Source: Campylobacteraceae bacterium (GTDB taxonomy: Bacteria > Campylobacterota > Campylobacteria > Campylobacterales > Arcobacteraceae). Taken from it: 64,000 bases of DNA. The notes beneath the pieces are model-generated. The model was not told the DNA's origin, did no database searches, and worked only from the letters and a program-made list of their open reading frames with translations. The translations under genes were made by a program, and so were the position numbers. The DNA lies in NCBI GenBank assembly GCA_013373175.1, contig JABXII010000013.1, positions 1-64,000 on the forward strand. The letters are read 5' to 3'. This document shows, piece by piece, positions 8,049-17,097 of this stretch. Every line of letters starts with the position of its first letter. The first letter of the stretch is position 1.

Positions 8049-10472
8049 TTATAGATATTTTTTTATTGTTGAATATAGTTTTTTTATCTCAATTGGTTTT
8101 CTTAAGTGGTCATTCATTCCACATTTATGGGATTTTTTGATATCATCATCTTGACTATTAGCTGTAAGGGCTATAATAGGTATCTTTTTATTTTCAGTTC
8201 TTATTATTTTTGTAGTTTCATATCCATCTAAATCTGGCATTTGAATGTCCATTAAAATTAAATCAATATTAGAGTTTTCTTCTATCTTTTTTATAGCATC
8301 TCCACCTGTAGAGACAATCTCTAACTTTACATTTGTTCCTTTTAATATTCCTGCAATTATTTGCTGGTTTAATTTATTATCTTCTACTAATAGTATTGTT
8401 TTATTTGAAAAGTCTGGTTTTGCACTTGCTTTTATCTTTCCCTTTTCTTTTGAATAAGCTTCTAATTCAAGTTTTACAAAAAAAGTACTACCTTTTCCTT
8501 TTTCTGATTTCACCCAAATTTTACCATTCATTAAATGTATTAAATCTTTTGATATCGCAAGTCCTAAACCTGTACCTTCGTATTTTTTAGAAGTACTTAA
8601 ATCCCCTTGAGAAAAAGACTCAAATATCTTCTTTTGGTCATATTTGCTAAGTCCAATTCCTGTGTCTTCAACTTCTATATAAATCATATTATCTTCGTTT
8701 TGTTCAACTTTTAATCTAATATAACCTTCTTTCGTAAATTTTACAGCATTGTGTAAAATATTTGTAAAAACTTGTGAAACTCTTAATTTATCACCAAAAT
8801 AGTATTCACTTAAATTTTCATCATACTCTAAAATAAATTCTAAATCTTTTTCCTCTAAATCAATATCAATATAATCAATACAATCACTAATAACTTCTTT
8901 TAATTTAAAAGGGGTGTTGTGAAACTCTATTTTCCCTTCTTCAATTTTTGAAAAGTCTAAAATATCATTGATAATTCTAAGTAAAGAGTTAGCACTTTTG
9001 TCAATTTTTTCGATGTACTCTTTTTGCTCATTTTTAAGTTCGGTTTCTAAGACTAAATGACTCATCCCAATAATAGAATTCATAGGAGTTCTAATCTCAT
9101 GACTCATATTTGCTAAAAATTTAGCTTTAGCTTTTGTTGCTTCATATGCTTTATTTCTCTCTTTTTGAAGCTGTTTATTTAAAAGACTAAGTTTTCTATT
9201 CCAATATAAAGTAATTAGAATGATAAATAAAGAGATAATTGAAAGTTGCCAAACTAAAGTATAATCTGTTTTGATTTGATAACTAGTTTTAACCCACTTA
9301 TTAAGGATTTCTTCTTTGATTTCTTTTGTTAATACTGTTAATGCTTTTTCAAAAATACTGTTTAAAATAGGGAGGTCTTTTCTTGTTGCAAGGGAAAGGT
9401 TCATCTCTCCATTTAGTTTTCCTGATACGGCAACAGAACCTATAAAATTCTTTTGAATTATATGATTAATTACGATTGAGTTATCAATAAATCCAAATAT
9501 CTCTTTTGTCTCAACTTTATTTAATCCTTCTTCAACAGAATCAACTTCTATAATATTAACATCTGGATAGCTTTGTTTTAATACCTTAAATAGATAATGA
9601 CCTCTTAAAACAGCAAAAGTTTTATCCTTTACTTGAGCAATATTATCAAAGAAAGGAACATTTACTTTTGTTGCAACTACAATATTTGATTTTATATATG
9701 AACTTGTAAAGTTTAAGTAACTTTGTTTATCTTTTGAAGGAAAGGCTAAAGGTAATATATCACAACGTCTATCTTTTATCTTCTCTAAAGACTCTAACCA
9801 TGAGTTTGTATGTACTAATTTTGTTTCAATATTAAGTTGATTTGAAAGTATTTTTAAAATATCAGATGCTATTCCAATATATTGACCATCTTCTATTTTT
9901 CCAAAAGGTGCCCAATTAGGTGCAACACAAATTTTTAAAACACTATTATCTTCTAAAAACTTTTTTTCCTCTTTTGTAAATTGAATAACTTTTTTATAAT
10001 AAGAACTATCGTTAAAATAAATTGTTAATTTTCCTAGATTATTGTAGGTGTACTCTTTTTTTTCAATAATATCTTTTTTTATAGAGTCATAAAGTTTGTA
10101 TTTTGCAGGAAGTTTTTTTGTAAATATAATTTTGTTGTTTTCATTTCTATATGCAGTAACAAGTGTTTCATTTAAATAGATGTCTTTTATCTCTATAGCT
10201 TCAATAAAATTATTCTGAAAGTCTAATTCTATTTTATCCTTAAGTCCTTCTATTGCAAAATTTGAAAGATAAATAACACTAGATTGTGCAATTATTTTTG
10301 CTGTCTTATCTATATCTTGGGTAGTCTTTATTATGTTTTCATATTTTTCAGGTGCAGTTTTTGTTTCCAAGAAATACTTTTTTATAGAAAAGTCCACAAC
10401 TAAGTAAATCAATACTATAAGTAAAGGGGGAATAAAAGTATAAGAAAACCTTTTTAAAGTTCTTTTTTTCAC
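8049..10472 (-). CDS. BvgS-like hybrid sensor histidine kinase
   Basis: An 807-residue hybrid kinase: membrane helix (about 12-30), periplasmic segment, a family-3 substrate-binding domain (about 180-395, starting LKICVAPNWAPFG), second membrane helix (about 405-425), coiled coil, HisKA with NMSHEIRTPMN (H458), HATPase motifs and a C-terminal receiver with LMDIQMPDLDGYE (D742). The periplasmic domain should sense a small molecule and control phosphorelay. No HPt domain or output regulator is encoded beside it. It follows, 7 bases apart, a gene for a secreted binding protein of the same fold, which suggests the pair senses or captures one ligand. Confidence 0.88.
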   Translation of the reverse strand: MKKRTLKRFSYTFIPPLLIVLIYLVVDFSIKKYFLETKTAPEKYENIIKTTQDIDKTAKIIAQSSVIYLSNFAIEGLKDKIELDFQNNFIEAIEIKDIYLNETLVTAYRNENNKIIFTKKLPAKYKLYDSIKKDIIEKKEYTYNNLGKLTIYFNDSSYYKKVIQFTKEEKKFLEDNSVLKICVAPNWAPFGKIEDGQYIGIASDILKILSNQLNIETKLVHTNSWLESLEKIKDRRCDILPLAFPSKDKQSYLNFTSSYIKSNIVVATKVNVPFFDNIAQVKDKTFAVLRGHYLFKVLKQSYPDVNIIEVDSVEEGLNKVETKEIFGFIDNSIVINHIIQKNFIGSVAVSGKLNGEMNLSLATRKDLPILNSIFEKALTVLTKEIKEEILNKWVKTSYQIKTDYTLVWQLSIISLFIILITLYWNRKLSLLNKQLQKERNKAYEATKAKAKFLANMSHEIRTPMNSIIGMSHLVLETELKNEQKEYIEKIDKSANSLLRIINDILDFSKIEEGKIEFHNTPFKLKEVISDCIDYIDIDLEEKDLEFILEYDENLSEYYFGDKLRVSQVFTNILHNAVKFTKEGYIRLKVEQNEDNMIYIEVEDTGIGLSKYDQKKIFESFSQGDLSTSKKYEGTGLGLAISKDLIHLMNGKIWVKSEKGKGSTFFVKLELEAYSKEKGKIKASAKPDFSNKTILLVEDNKLNQQIIAGILKGTNVKLEIVSTGGDAIKKIEENSNIDLILMDIQMPDLDGYETTKIIRTENKKIPIIALTANSQDDDIKKSHKCGMNDHLRKPIEIKKLYSTIKKYL

Positions 10473-10479
10473 AATATTA

Positions 10480-11196
10480 TTAATATCTTTCTAAAATTTT
10501 ATCATAGGTACCATCAGCTTTTATCTCTTCAAAAACTGATTTCCAATCATTTATTATATCATCACTTGTCTCTTTATTAAAAGCAATATATAGTTTTGAT
10601 TCAAAGAAAGCTTCCATTTCAACTGGAACAACTTTTTTATCTAAGCCTTTTTGCTTAAGATTATAAATAAAGGTAACTTCATCTGTAGGCATTAGGTCTG
10701 TTTTATTTTCTAGTAATTTATTTAGTCTATTATTAGATAAGGTATTTAAATCAAGGTTATTAAATCCCAAACTTTTAAGGACATCTACTGTTACAGTATC
10801 CCCTTCAACAATAATTGAGTTTACTTTTTTTGCATCTTCAAGGGTTTTAATATTTAAATCTTTTCTTGAAGCATTTTTAAAAAATCTTATTTTAACTGAA
10901 GCAATAGGACCTATCCATTTAAAAAGATTTTCTCTCTCTTTTGATTTTGAAGTAAGAAATAGGGCATAACCTTTTTTTCTTAATGTTATATTGTATGCTC
11001 TTTTCCATGGAAAAACTTTTATTTCTTTTTTATTTCCTAATCTTTTTTGTATTTCTTTTACTAAGTCTATACTAATCCCAGATAAACCATCTTTATTTTC
11101 TATTTGATAAGGAGCCCATGGTTCAGTAAGAGGTTGTATTTGGGCACTAGAAAATGAAATACTTATAAATAATAAAAGTATAAATAAAATTTTCAT
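10480..11196 (-). CDS. Periplasmic substrate-binding protein, family 3
   Basis: A 238-residue secreted protein: a signal peptide of about 18 residues (ending FSSAQ), then a family-3 solute-binding fold (TEPWAPYQIENKDGLSGISIDLVKEI). No ABC permease or ATPase lies nearby. Instead it is co-transcribed with the hybrid kinase whose sensor domain has the same fold, so it may act as ligand-carrying partner or decoy rather than in transport; that is inference. Its promoter region is shared with the divergent Fur-box operon at 11263-11329, so iron control of this pair is possible. Confidence 0.8.
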   Translation of the reverse strand: MKILFILLLFISISFSSAQIQPLTEPWAPYQIENKDGLSGISIDLVKEIQKRLGNKKEIKVFPWKRAYNITLRKKGYALFLTSKSKERENLFKWIGPIASVKIRFFKNASRKDLNIKTLEDAKKVNSIIVEGDTVTVDVLKSLGFNNLDLNTLSNNRLNKLLENKTDLMPTDEVTFIYNLKQKGLDKKVVPVEMEAFFESKLYIAFNKETSDDIINDWKSVFEEIKADGTYDKILERY

Positions 11197-11262
11197 AACT
11201 CCCCTTAACTTGTAAATTTTTTAATTATATAAAAAAAGTAATAAAAGTTTTCATATAATTTA

Positions 11263-11277
11263 TGATAATGGTTATCA
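11263..11277. promoter_or_regulatory. Fur box 1 of the flavodoxin operon
   Basis: TGATAATGGTTATCA matches the 7-1-7 Fur consensus TGATAAT-N-ATTATCA at 13 of 14 positions. It lies 69 bases before the DUF2325 start, between two divergent operons. Confidence 0.75.
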
Positions 11278-11314
11278 ATATAAAGAAACTTTAAGTTTTG
11301 TACTGTTACTATAC

Positions 11315-11329
11315 TGATATTCATTATCA
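11315..11329. promoter_or_regulatory. Fur box 2 of the flavodoxin operon
   Basis: TGATATTCATTATCA matches the 7-1-7 Fur consensus at 13 of 14 positions and lies 16 bases before the DUF2325 ATG, where bound repressor would block transcription. Two boxes 52 bases apart suggest cooperative control. Confidence 0.75.
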
Positions 11330-11345
11330 TTTAAAGGATAGAAAA

Positions 11346-11648
11346 ATGTCAGTTTTAATTATCGGTGGAGACAAGATTGATACTATAAAAAGTATTTTAG
11401 ATCAGTTGGGAAGCTTTTCTGTTACTCATTGGGATACAAGAAAGAAATCAAGTGCTTGTAGAAAAGATATTCCTCAAAATACAGATTATGTATTAATGTT
11501 AACAGATTTTGTAAATCATAATGCAATGTACAAATATAGAAAAGAAGCAAAAAAGAAAAACATTCCAGTTATTTGTACAAAAAGAAGTGCTAGTTCAGTG
11601 TATTGTGAGGTTTGTAAATTTCTAAATATAAAAAAATGTGAGGCATAG
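11346..11648 (+). CDS. DUF2325 protein, first gene of a Fur-box operon
   Basis: A 100-residue DUF2325-family protein beginning MSVLIIGGDKIDTIKSIL, with KSSACRKDIPQNTDYVLMLTD-type strands and Cys residues near the C-terminus (YCEVCKFLNIKKCEA). The start is the ATG at 11346, preceded by AAAGGA; an upstream in-frame start at 11298 would run through Fur box 2 and lacks a ribosome site. DUF2325 has no assigned biochemical role that I know. Position behind two Fur boxes predicts expression when iron is scarce, together with flavodoxin. Confidence 0.75.
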   Translation: MSVLIIGGDKIDTIKSILDQLGSFSVTHWDTRKKSSACRKDIPQNTDYVLMLTDFVNHNAMYKYRKEAKKKNIPVICTKRSASSVYCEVCKFLNIKKCEA

Positions 11649-11849
11649 ATGAGCGAATTAGTTATTAATGAACTTAATGGTTTCAAAAACTATAAGTATG
11701 AATCAACAACAAGCAGAGTAGTAAACTTAAAAAATATATCTGATGCGGATTTAGATGAGTTTTTAGCTATTACGCATATATTAGATAGGAACTATATTAA
11801 ATATAAGTTTACTACAAATATAGATATTAGAATTTTAGGTAAAAAGTAA
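11649..11849 (+). CDS. Small unknown protein of the Fur-box operon
   Basis: A 66-residue soluble, charged protein (MSELVINELNGFKNYKYEST) with no recognised family, signal peptide or membrane helix. Its ATG directly follows the stop of the DUF2325 gene, which implies translational coupling. No cysteines. Function unknown; the operon suggests a role in iron limitation. Confidence 0.6.
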   Translation: MSELVINELNGFKNYKYESTTSRVVNLKNISDADLDEFLAITHILDRNYIKYKFTTNIDIRILGKK

Positions 11850-11867
11850 AAGACAAGAGGAAAAGAA

Positions 11868-12044
11868 ATGTCAAATTTAATTTTAAAAAAAGAGATTAGA
11901 AGTGTAATTAGAAATTCAGGGCAAGAGGCAAACTCTAAAATGCTTTGTTCAATCGTAAAATTAATGAATATGAGATATAAAAATTTAGATAAACAAAGAG
12001 TTGTATCATTAACAAATGAATTACTTTTTGAGTCAAGAGTATAA
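11868..12044 (+). CDS. Small unknown basic protein (58 residues) of the Fur-box operon
   Basis: The frame starts at ATG 11868 behind AAGAGGAAAAG and encodes a 58-residue, lysine/arginine-rich, helix-prone protein (MSNLILKKEIRSVIRNSG) with one cysteine, ending in TAA immediately before the next ATG at 12045. The tight packing between coding neighbours and a good ribosome site argue that it is a real gene. I recognise no family; the size and charge could suit a protein- or RNA-binding factor, which is speculation. Confidence 0.55.
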   Translation: MSNLILKKEIRSVIRNSGQEANSKMLCSIVKLMNMRYKNLDKQRVVSLTNELLFESRV

Positions 12045-12800
12045 ATGAAAAAATTTGGCTTTAATAGTAAAAATGAATATCTTCCTTCTTTTGATAAATT
12101 TCAAAGTAGTATAAATCAAAGATTAATGTTTTTAAAACTTTTTAATCAACAAGTAAACTGTTCTTTGAAGTTTTCAAAAAAGGAGATGTCTTTATGTAAA
12201 AACAACTCTTTATTTGAGCTTTTTATTAATAAAATTTTTATTAATTTACAGTGTAGTTCGAATTACTCTTCTAAAATAAATATTGATATTGAAAAAACAG
12301 TATTAATAAATAAATTTCTTAAAAAAGTGAGATTAAGAACAGAAACTATTCCTCTAAAATACTCTATTTTCACAAAAAAAATTAATAACTTAAAAAAATC
12401 AACTGACTTATTAACACTACTTTTAGAAAATGACTTTTCATTCTTTTTAGATGGAAATAGTTGTTTTAAAAAATTTGTCTCTAATAAAATTGTTAACTCT
12501 TCACATAATAGAGAAGTTACAGTTAGCGATGATTGTATTGATATTATTTCTCACGAGCAACTGTTTCAAACAAAAATATTTACTTTTTGGGAGTTTATAA
12601 ATAGTAAAAAACTTGATATCGATAAACATATAAATAAAGCAGTGAAATGTATTAAAGAGAGTGACTTTAAACAAGTTTATTTAGTCTATCCAAAAAATGA
12701 TGATTTTTGTAAACATGTAAGCGTTAGATGTAATGATATAAAAAGCAGTGAATATAATATTAAATTAATCCCATATTCAATGCGTTCAACTTTAAGATAA
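12045..12800 (+). CDS. Unknown 251-residue protein of the Fur-box operon
   Basis: A 251-residue protein that I do not recognise, without signal peptide or membrane helix. It is rich in Lys, Asn, Phe and Ser, with scattered cysteines (residues 40, 52 and 74, among others) and no CxxC pair. The ATG directly follows the stop of the preceding small gene; flavodoxin follows after 20 bases. The last third (KAVKCIKESDFKQVYLVYPKN) looks like an alpha/beta element. Its place between DUF2325 and flavodoxin suggests a job in low-iron metabolism, but nothing in the sequence shows which. Confidence 0.6.
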   Translation: MKKFGFNSKNEYLPSFDKFQSSINQRLMFLKLFNQQVNCSLKFSKKEMSLCKNNSLFELFINKIFINLQCSSNYSSKINIDIEKTVLINKFLKKVRLRTETIPLKYSIFTKKINNLKKSTDLLTLLLENDFSFFLDGNSCFKKFVSNKIVNSSHNREVTVSDDCIDIISHEQLFQTKIFTFWEFINSKKLDIDKHINKAVKCIKESDFKQVYLVYPKNDDFCKHVSVRCNDIKSSEYNIKLIPYSMRSTLR

Positions 12801-12820
12801 TTTTATAAAAAAGGATAAAT

Positions 12821-13312
12821 ATGAAAGCAATATTTTATGCAACAAGTACAGGAAATACAGAAGAGGTTGCAAGTAAAATTCATGAAAAATTAGATGGTTT
12901 CGAATTAATAGATATTTCAAGTGATGGTGTTGATAAGATGAATGATTGTGAATCAATCATTTTAGGAGTATCTACTTGGGGTGAGGGTGAGTTACAAGAT
13001 GATTGGGAAGATTGTTTTGAAGATATTCAAGAGATAGATTTCAAAGATAAAAAAGTTGCACTTTTTGGTTTAGGTGATCAAGAAAGTTATGGACATGAGT
13101 TTGTAGATGCCTTAGGAATTATGTATGAAACATTAGCTGAAAAGAATGTGCAAATTATAGGTGAAACCTCTACGGATGGATATGAATATGAATATTCTAA
13201 AGCTGAGGTAAATGGCAAATTTGTTGGATTAGTAATTGATGAAGATAATCAAGATGATTTAACAGATGAAAGAGTAGAAAATTGGTGTGAAAAGATAAAA
13301 GATTTAATATAA
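12821..13312 (+). CDS. fldA: Long-chain-type flavodoxin
   Basis: A 163-residue flavodoxin with the FMN phosphate loop ATSTGNTEEVA at 7-17, the aromatic loop STWGEGELQDDW and the second loop GLGDQESYGHEF, plus the inserted segment of long-chain flavodoxins. It carries electrons on FMN in place of iron-sulfur ferredoxin. AAGGA precedes the ATG. As the last gene of an operon behind two Fur boxes, it is predicted to be induced when iron is scarce; in related Campylobacterota flavodoxin is often the acceptor of pyruvate and 2-oxoglutarate oxidoreductases. Confidence 0.92.
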   Translation: MKAIFYATSTGNTEEVASKIHEKLDGFELIDISSDGVDKMNDCESIILGVSTWGEGELQDDWEDCFEDIQEIDFKDKKVALFGLGDQESYGHEFVDALGIMYETLAEKNVQIIGETSTDGYEYEYSKAEVNGKFVGLVIDEDNQDDLTDERVENWCEKIKDLI

Positions 13313-13315
13313 TAT

Positions 13316-13330
13316 TGATAATTGTTCTTA
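13316..13330. promoter_or_regulatory. Weak Fur-box-like site before the porin gene
   Basis: TGATAATTGTTCTTA has a perfect left half-site (TGATAAT) but only 4 of 7 matches on the right. It lies 80 bases before the porin start, just after flavodoxin. It could be a degenerate Fur site or chance in AT-rich DNA. Confidence 0.3.
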
Positions 13331-13409
13331 GAATCAAGATAAATTAAGTTTAATTTTATTACAATTCAAAATCGATTCAAGCTGGTTGAATCACACACAA
13401 GGAGATTTA

Positions 13410-14525
13410 ATGAAAAAAATAAGTTTAGTAGCAGCTTCTTTACTATTAACAAGTAACTTAGTTGCAAATAGTATTGATGAAGCTTTTAAAGCTGGAACTG
13501 TAAGTGGTGACATCACATTATATGGTGAAAGACAAGATAACAGTGGTGGAAACAAAGATTCTGGTTTTACTATGGGTTCTATTGGTCTTACTTATGAAAC
13601 TGGTGAATTAAATGGTTTTAAAGCTGCAGTTGGATTTAGAGGAAACCATGATTTTTCTGAAGTAGAAAAAGATGATTATTCTGACGGAAGTGAAAAAGAA
13701 GCAATTGTTCACACTGCTAATATCGCATATGCAAATGAGTACTTAGGATTAACTCTTGGTAGACAAGAGATTGATTTAGAGTGGTTAGGTGATTATAATG
13801 AAGCAGCAGTTCTTGGTATTACTGCAATTCCAAATACTACAGTTGTACTTGGATATACAAATAGAATAGCAGTTGCTGATGCAGATGCTCCTTTAGAAGA
13901 TTTTGATGATTTTGGTGAAAATGGTGATGGTCAAGAGATTGATTATGCAGCTGTATTAGATGCTAAATATGAAGGTGTAAAAGGTTTAGTTGTTAATCCT
14001 TATGTTTATGATGCTGATAACTTAGCAAACTGGTATGGTTTAAAAGTTGATTATGATACTGATATGTTTGGTGTAACTGTACATGGTGCAAGTTCAAATG
14101 AAGATGTTTCAGGAACTGAAGATGGAGATATTGCTCACATTGAAGGTAGATTAAATATTGCAGGTTTTGGTTTTAACCTTGGATATATAACTACTGATAA
14201 TGATGGTGGAGTAGGTTCAATGGCTACATTAGGTGATAACATCAATCCATTTGATGCACTAAGAGGTGGTGATGGTGAAAAAGTTTATGAAGCAGATGCA
14301 CAAACTACTTATTTAAACGTAAACTATGAAATTTCAGGTGTTGAATTAGGTGCTATGTATGGTGAAATGGAATATGGAAGTGACAAAGATAAAGAGTTTG
14401 ATTTTACTGTAGATTATGGTATTACTGATAACTTATCTATTGGTGCTCTTTATGTAAATCTTGACGCTGAAAATAGTGACGATGATTATGATAAATTAAC
14501 TTTAACAGTTGAGTATTCATTCTAA
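13410..14525 (+). CDS. Outer-membrane porin
   Basis: A 371-residue porin-like protein with a signal peptide (MKKISLVAASLLLTSNLVANS) and, after it, short amphipathic alternating stretches typical of beta strands, many Asp/Gly turns and the terminal LTLTVEYSF with a closing phenylalanine as in barrel proteins. The start is ATG 13410, preceded by AAGGAG; an in-frame TTG at 13386 is rejected because the ribosome site would lie inside the gene. It resembles major porins of Arcobacter. The acidic loops (EDFDDFGENGDGQE) suggest cation selectivity, which is inference. A strong terminator follows. Confidence 0.8.
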   Translation: MKKISLVAASLLLTSNLVANSIDEAFKAGTVSGDITLYGERQDNSGGNKDSGFTMGSIGLTYETGELNGFKAAVGFRGNHDFSEVEKDDYSDGSEKEAIVHTANIAYANEYLGLTLGRQEIDLEWLGDYNEAAVLGITAIPNTTVVLGYTNRIAVADADAPLEDFDDFGENGDGQEIDYAAVLDAKYEGVKGLVVNPYVYDADNLANWYGLKVDYDTDMFGVTVHGASSNEDVSGTEDGDIAHIEGRLNIAGFGFNLGYITTDNDGGVGSMATLGDNINPFDALRGGDGEKVYEADAQTTYLNVNYEISGVELGAMYGEMEYGSDKDKEFDFTVDYGITDNLSIGALYVNLDAENSDDDYDKLTLTVEYSF

Positions 14526-14539
14526 TATAACTTATTAAA

Positions 14540-14568
14540 ACAAGGAAGAGGTTTAATTTCTTCCTTGT
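14540..14568. terminator. Bidirectional terminator between porin and the RimA-like gene
   Basis: A perfect 10-bp stem, ACAAGGAAGA with TCTTCCTTGT, encloses a 9-base loop and lies between two convergent genes. A/T runs flank it, so it can serve both strands. Confidence 0.8.
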
Positions 14569-14574
14569 AAGCTT

Positions 14575-15615
14575 TTATATAATTTCTTCATTATCTAATT
14601 CAGAAAATTCATTATTAACTATAGCATCTTCATGGAAGTATTCAATTTTATTTTCTGCTGTTTCTAGGTTTTTAAACTTTGCAATATGAAAAACAGCATC
14701 CCCTTCTTGAATTAAAGGAATTTCTGATTTACCAATAATTATTCCATCAAAATTAGCTTTTATTTCATAACTCATATCATCTAAAGGTTCATCAACATAA
14801 GCTATTACTTCATTTTCTTTAACTGTTTCTCCTAGGCCTTTTATTGTTCTTATAATTCCACTTTCTGTAGACCTAATCCATTGGCTACTTTTGGCAATAA
14901 TTGGAAGAGAAAATTTCTTTCTTTTTGTTGTTTTAGGAATCATCTCTGTCTCTCTTAAGACATTTATTATTCCTTTAACTCCTATTCTAATTGATTTTTC
15001 ATCAAATCTTAGAGCTTCTCCTGCTTCATAAAGTAAAACAGGAATACCTCTATTTTGAGCTTCTTCTCTTAATGAACCATGTCTTAATTCAGAATGCAAT
15101 ACAACAGGAGCTTCAAAAGCTTTTGCAAGATTGTAAGTGAAAGGATTATTCAAATCTGTACGCACTTGCGGTAAATTTGATTTATGAATAGAAGCTGTGT
15201 GTAAATCTATTCCAAAATCACATTTTGTAACAATTTCATCAAAAAATATTTTTGCAATTCTACTTGCAAGTGAACCTTTTTTTGACCCAGGAAAAGAGCG
15301 ATTCAAGTCTCTTCTATCTGGCATATATCTTGAAAGTGTAGTAACTCCATAGGTATTTACTATTGGTATTAAAATCAAAGTTCCTTTTAGTTTTTTAAGA
15401 ATACTAAGTTTTCTTAATCTTCTAATGATTTCAATACCATTTAATTCATCTCCATGAATTGCTGCACTAACAAAAATAGTTGGACCATCTTTTTTCCCTC
15501 TTATGATTCTAATAGGTAGTCTCATAGGAGAATGATATAGTTTAGGAAGCTTTAAATCTAAAGTTATATTTGAATTTGCTTCTATTTGGGTATCAGCTAT
15601 TATTAGCTTTTTCAT
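14575..15615 (-). CDS. Succinylglutamate desuccinylase/aspartoacylase-family zinc hydrolase (RimA-like)
   Basis: A 346-residue M14-like deacylase/carboxypeptidase. Zinc ligands are visible in AAIHGDELNGIE (H54, E57) and GIDLHTAS (H near 139). The C-terminal region (about 250-320) looks like a biotinyl/lipoyl-type beta barrel, common in this subfamily. It follows rimK and a retropepsin-like gene with gaps of 3 and 11 bases. This three-gene arrangement occurs with RimK, which adds glutamates to ribosomal protein S6; RimA/RimB are thought to regulate or trim the modification. The family is sure, the exact substrate is not. Confidence 0.8.
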   Translation of the reverse strand: MKKLIIADTQIEANSNITLDLKLPKLYHSPMRLPIRIIRGKKDGPTIFVSAAIHGDELNGIEIIRRLRKLSILKKLKGTLILIPIVNTYGVTTLSRYMPDRRDLNRSFPGSKKGSLASRIAKIFFDEIVTKCDFGIDLHTASIHKSNLPQVRTDLNNPFTYNLAKAFEAPVVLHSELRHGSLREEAQNRGIPVLLYEAGEALRFDEKSIRIGVKGIINVLRETEMIPKTTKRKKFSLPIIAKSSQWIRSTESGIIRTIKGLGETVKENEVIAYVDEPLDDMSYEIKANFDGIIIGKSEIPLIQEGDAVFHIAKFKNLETAENKIEYFHEDAIVNNEFSELDNEEII

Positions 15616-15618
15616 AGT

Positions 15619-16542
15619 TTATGCCCCAATATTATCTCTTTTTATTCTTCTTTTTTTATCTCCTGGGGTTGGTACATTTTTCTCAATATAATCCATGATT
15701 TTTCCAGCAATATCTATTTGAGTAGATTTTTCTATTCCTTCTAATCCTGGGCTTGAATTAACTTCCATAACAAGAGGACCACGACTTGATGGAATCATAT
15801 CAACTCCACAAACTCCAAGACCCATAGCTTTTGCAGCTGCTAAAGCAGTAGATTTTTCTTTTCTATTTAGTTTATAAGATGTTGCACTTCCGCCTTGGTG
15901 TAGATTTGATCTAAAATCTCCTTCTGCACCTTGTCTTTTCATTGCTCCCACAACTTCTCCACCAACAACTAAAGCTCTTATATCAGCTCCACCTGCTTCT
16001 TCAATAAACTCTTGAACTAATAAGTTTACGTCCATTCCATAAAAGGCATCAAGAACTGATTTTGCAGCTTTTTCACTATCAAGCAATACCACCCCAACAC
16101 CTTGAGTACCTTCTAAAATCTTAAGAACTAAGGGTGCTCCACCACTAAGAGCAATAACATCTTTTGCACTTGATTTATTTGAAGCAAAAACAGTTCTTGG
16201 CATATCTACACCATTTTTTGAGAGTACTTGAAGACTTCTTAGTTTATCTCTACTTCTTGCAATAGCTAAGTTTCCAGAAGTACTAAAAACATCCATCATT
16301 TCAAAATGTCTTACCATAGCAGTTCCATAAAATGTTCTACTTGCACCTATTCTTGGAATAATAGCATCTGGAACAGGCAATTTCTTTCCTAAATAGTTGA
16401 TTAATAATTCACCTTTTATAATCTCAATAGTACACTTTAGATAATCAATTACTTTAATTTCCCAGCCTTTTTTCTCTCCTGCTTCAACTAATCTTCTAGT
16501 AGAATATAGTTTTGAATTTCTTGATAAAATATATACTCTCAT
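15619..16542 (-). CDS. rimK: RimK-family ATP-grasp alpha-L-glutamate ligase
   Basis: A 307-residue ATP-grasp ligase starting [20 protein letters not shown], with [18 protein letters not shown] in the nucleotide site, [20 protein letters not shown], and [14 protein letters not shown] as the metal-binding end. RimK adds glutamate residues to the C-terminus of ribosomal protein S6 and alters translation. The length fits. It sits in the middle of an operon with a retropepsin-like protease and an aspartoacylase-like hydrolase, matching the RimABK set described in Pseudomonas. Confidence 0.9.
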   Translation of the reverse strand: MRVYILSRNSKLYSTRRLVEAGEKKGWEIKVIDYLKCTIEIIKGELLINYLGKKLPVPDAIIPRIGASRTFYGTAMVRHFEMMDVFSTSGNLAIARSRDKLRSLQVLSKNGVDMPRTVFASNKSSAKDVIALSGGAPLVLKILEGTQGVGVVLLDSEKAAKSVLDAFYGMDVNLLVQEFIEEAGGADIRALVVGGEVVGAMKRQGAEGDFRSNLHQGGSATSYKLNRKEKSTALAAAKAMGLGVCGVDMIPSSRGPLVMEVNSSPGLEGIEKSTQIDIAGKIMDYIEKNVPTPGDKKRRIKRDNIGA

Positions 16543-16553
16543 TTTTTTCTCAC

Positions 16554-16961
16554 TTATTGTTTTGTTAAATACTCTTTTGATACATCAACTAAAAATTTTC
16601 CACTTAGGAATTTTCTTCCTATTAACATAGGTAGTTTCATATCTGCTCTATTTGTAAGAGTAATTACACTCTTATACTTTTTGCCCATAAATTCTACATT
16701 AACCTTAATTGATGGTCTTACTTGAAGTTGTCCATTTGAGCTTCTTACTTTTTTTAGTTTATGTAGAGGCATTTTCATTCTCTTTCCATGATAAGAAGGG
16801 TGTATCTCATCAAGAAGTGTAAAATATACCAAACCATCTTCTATTTCTATTTCATCACAGTGTAGTGCATTTGAATCTGCACCTGTGTCAATTTTTGCAT
16901 CTAACTTATAAAGTTCTAAATCAATTATAGAAATAAGCTCTTTTTTCCCAACAATTTTCAT
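16554..16961 (-). CDS. RimB-like retropepsin-fold protease (RimK-associated)
   Basis: A 135-residue protein of the putative ATP-dependent zinc protease family (DUF785/retropepsin-like). The aspartic-protease-type motif [12 protein letters not shown] includes D25-T26-G27, and [17 protein letters not shown] ends the fold. It is first in the three-gene RimK operon. RimB in Pseudomonas is reported to be a protease working with RimK. Whether the single Asp site is active, presumably as a dimer, cannot be shown here. Confidence 0.75.
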   Translation of the reverse strand: MKIVGKKELISIIDLELYKLDAKIDTGADSNALHCDEIEIEDGLVYFTLLDEIHPSYHGKRMKMPLHKLKKVRSSNGQLQVRPSIKVNVEFMGKKYKSVITLTNRADMKLPMLIGRKFLSGKFLVDVSKEYLTKQ

Positions 16962-17097
16962 ATGTAAATACTCGCATATTAAGATGTAATAAATTAAATT
17001 TATTTCACTATGCTATCATAATATTATTAAAAATATAAGCCTATTTTTTATTTGGTTTTGGTGTTGTAAGTATTGTGAGCTTAGAAGAAGAGGGTGT

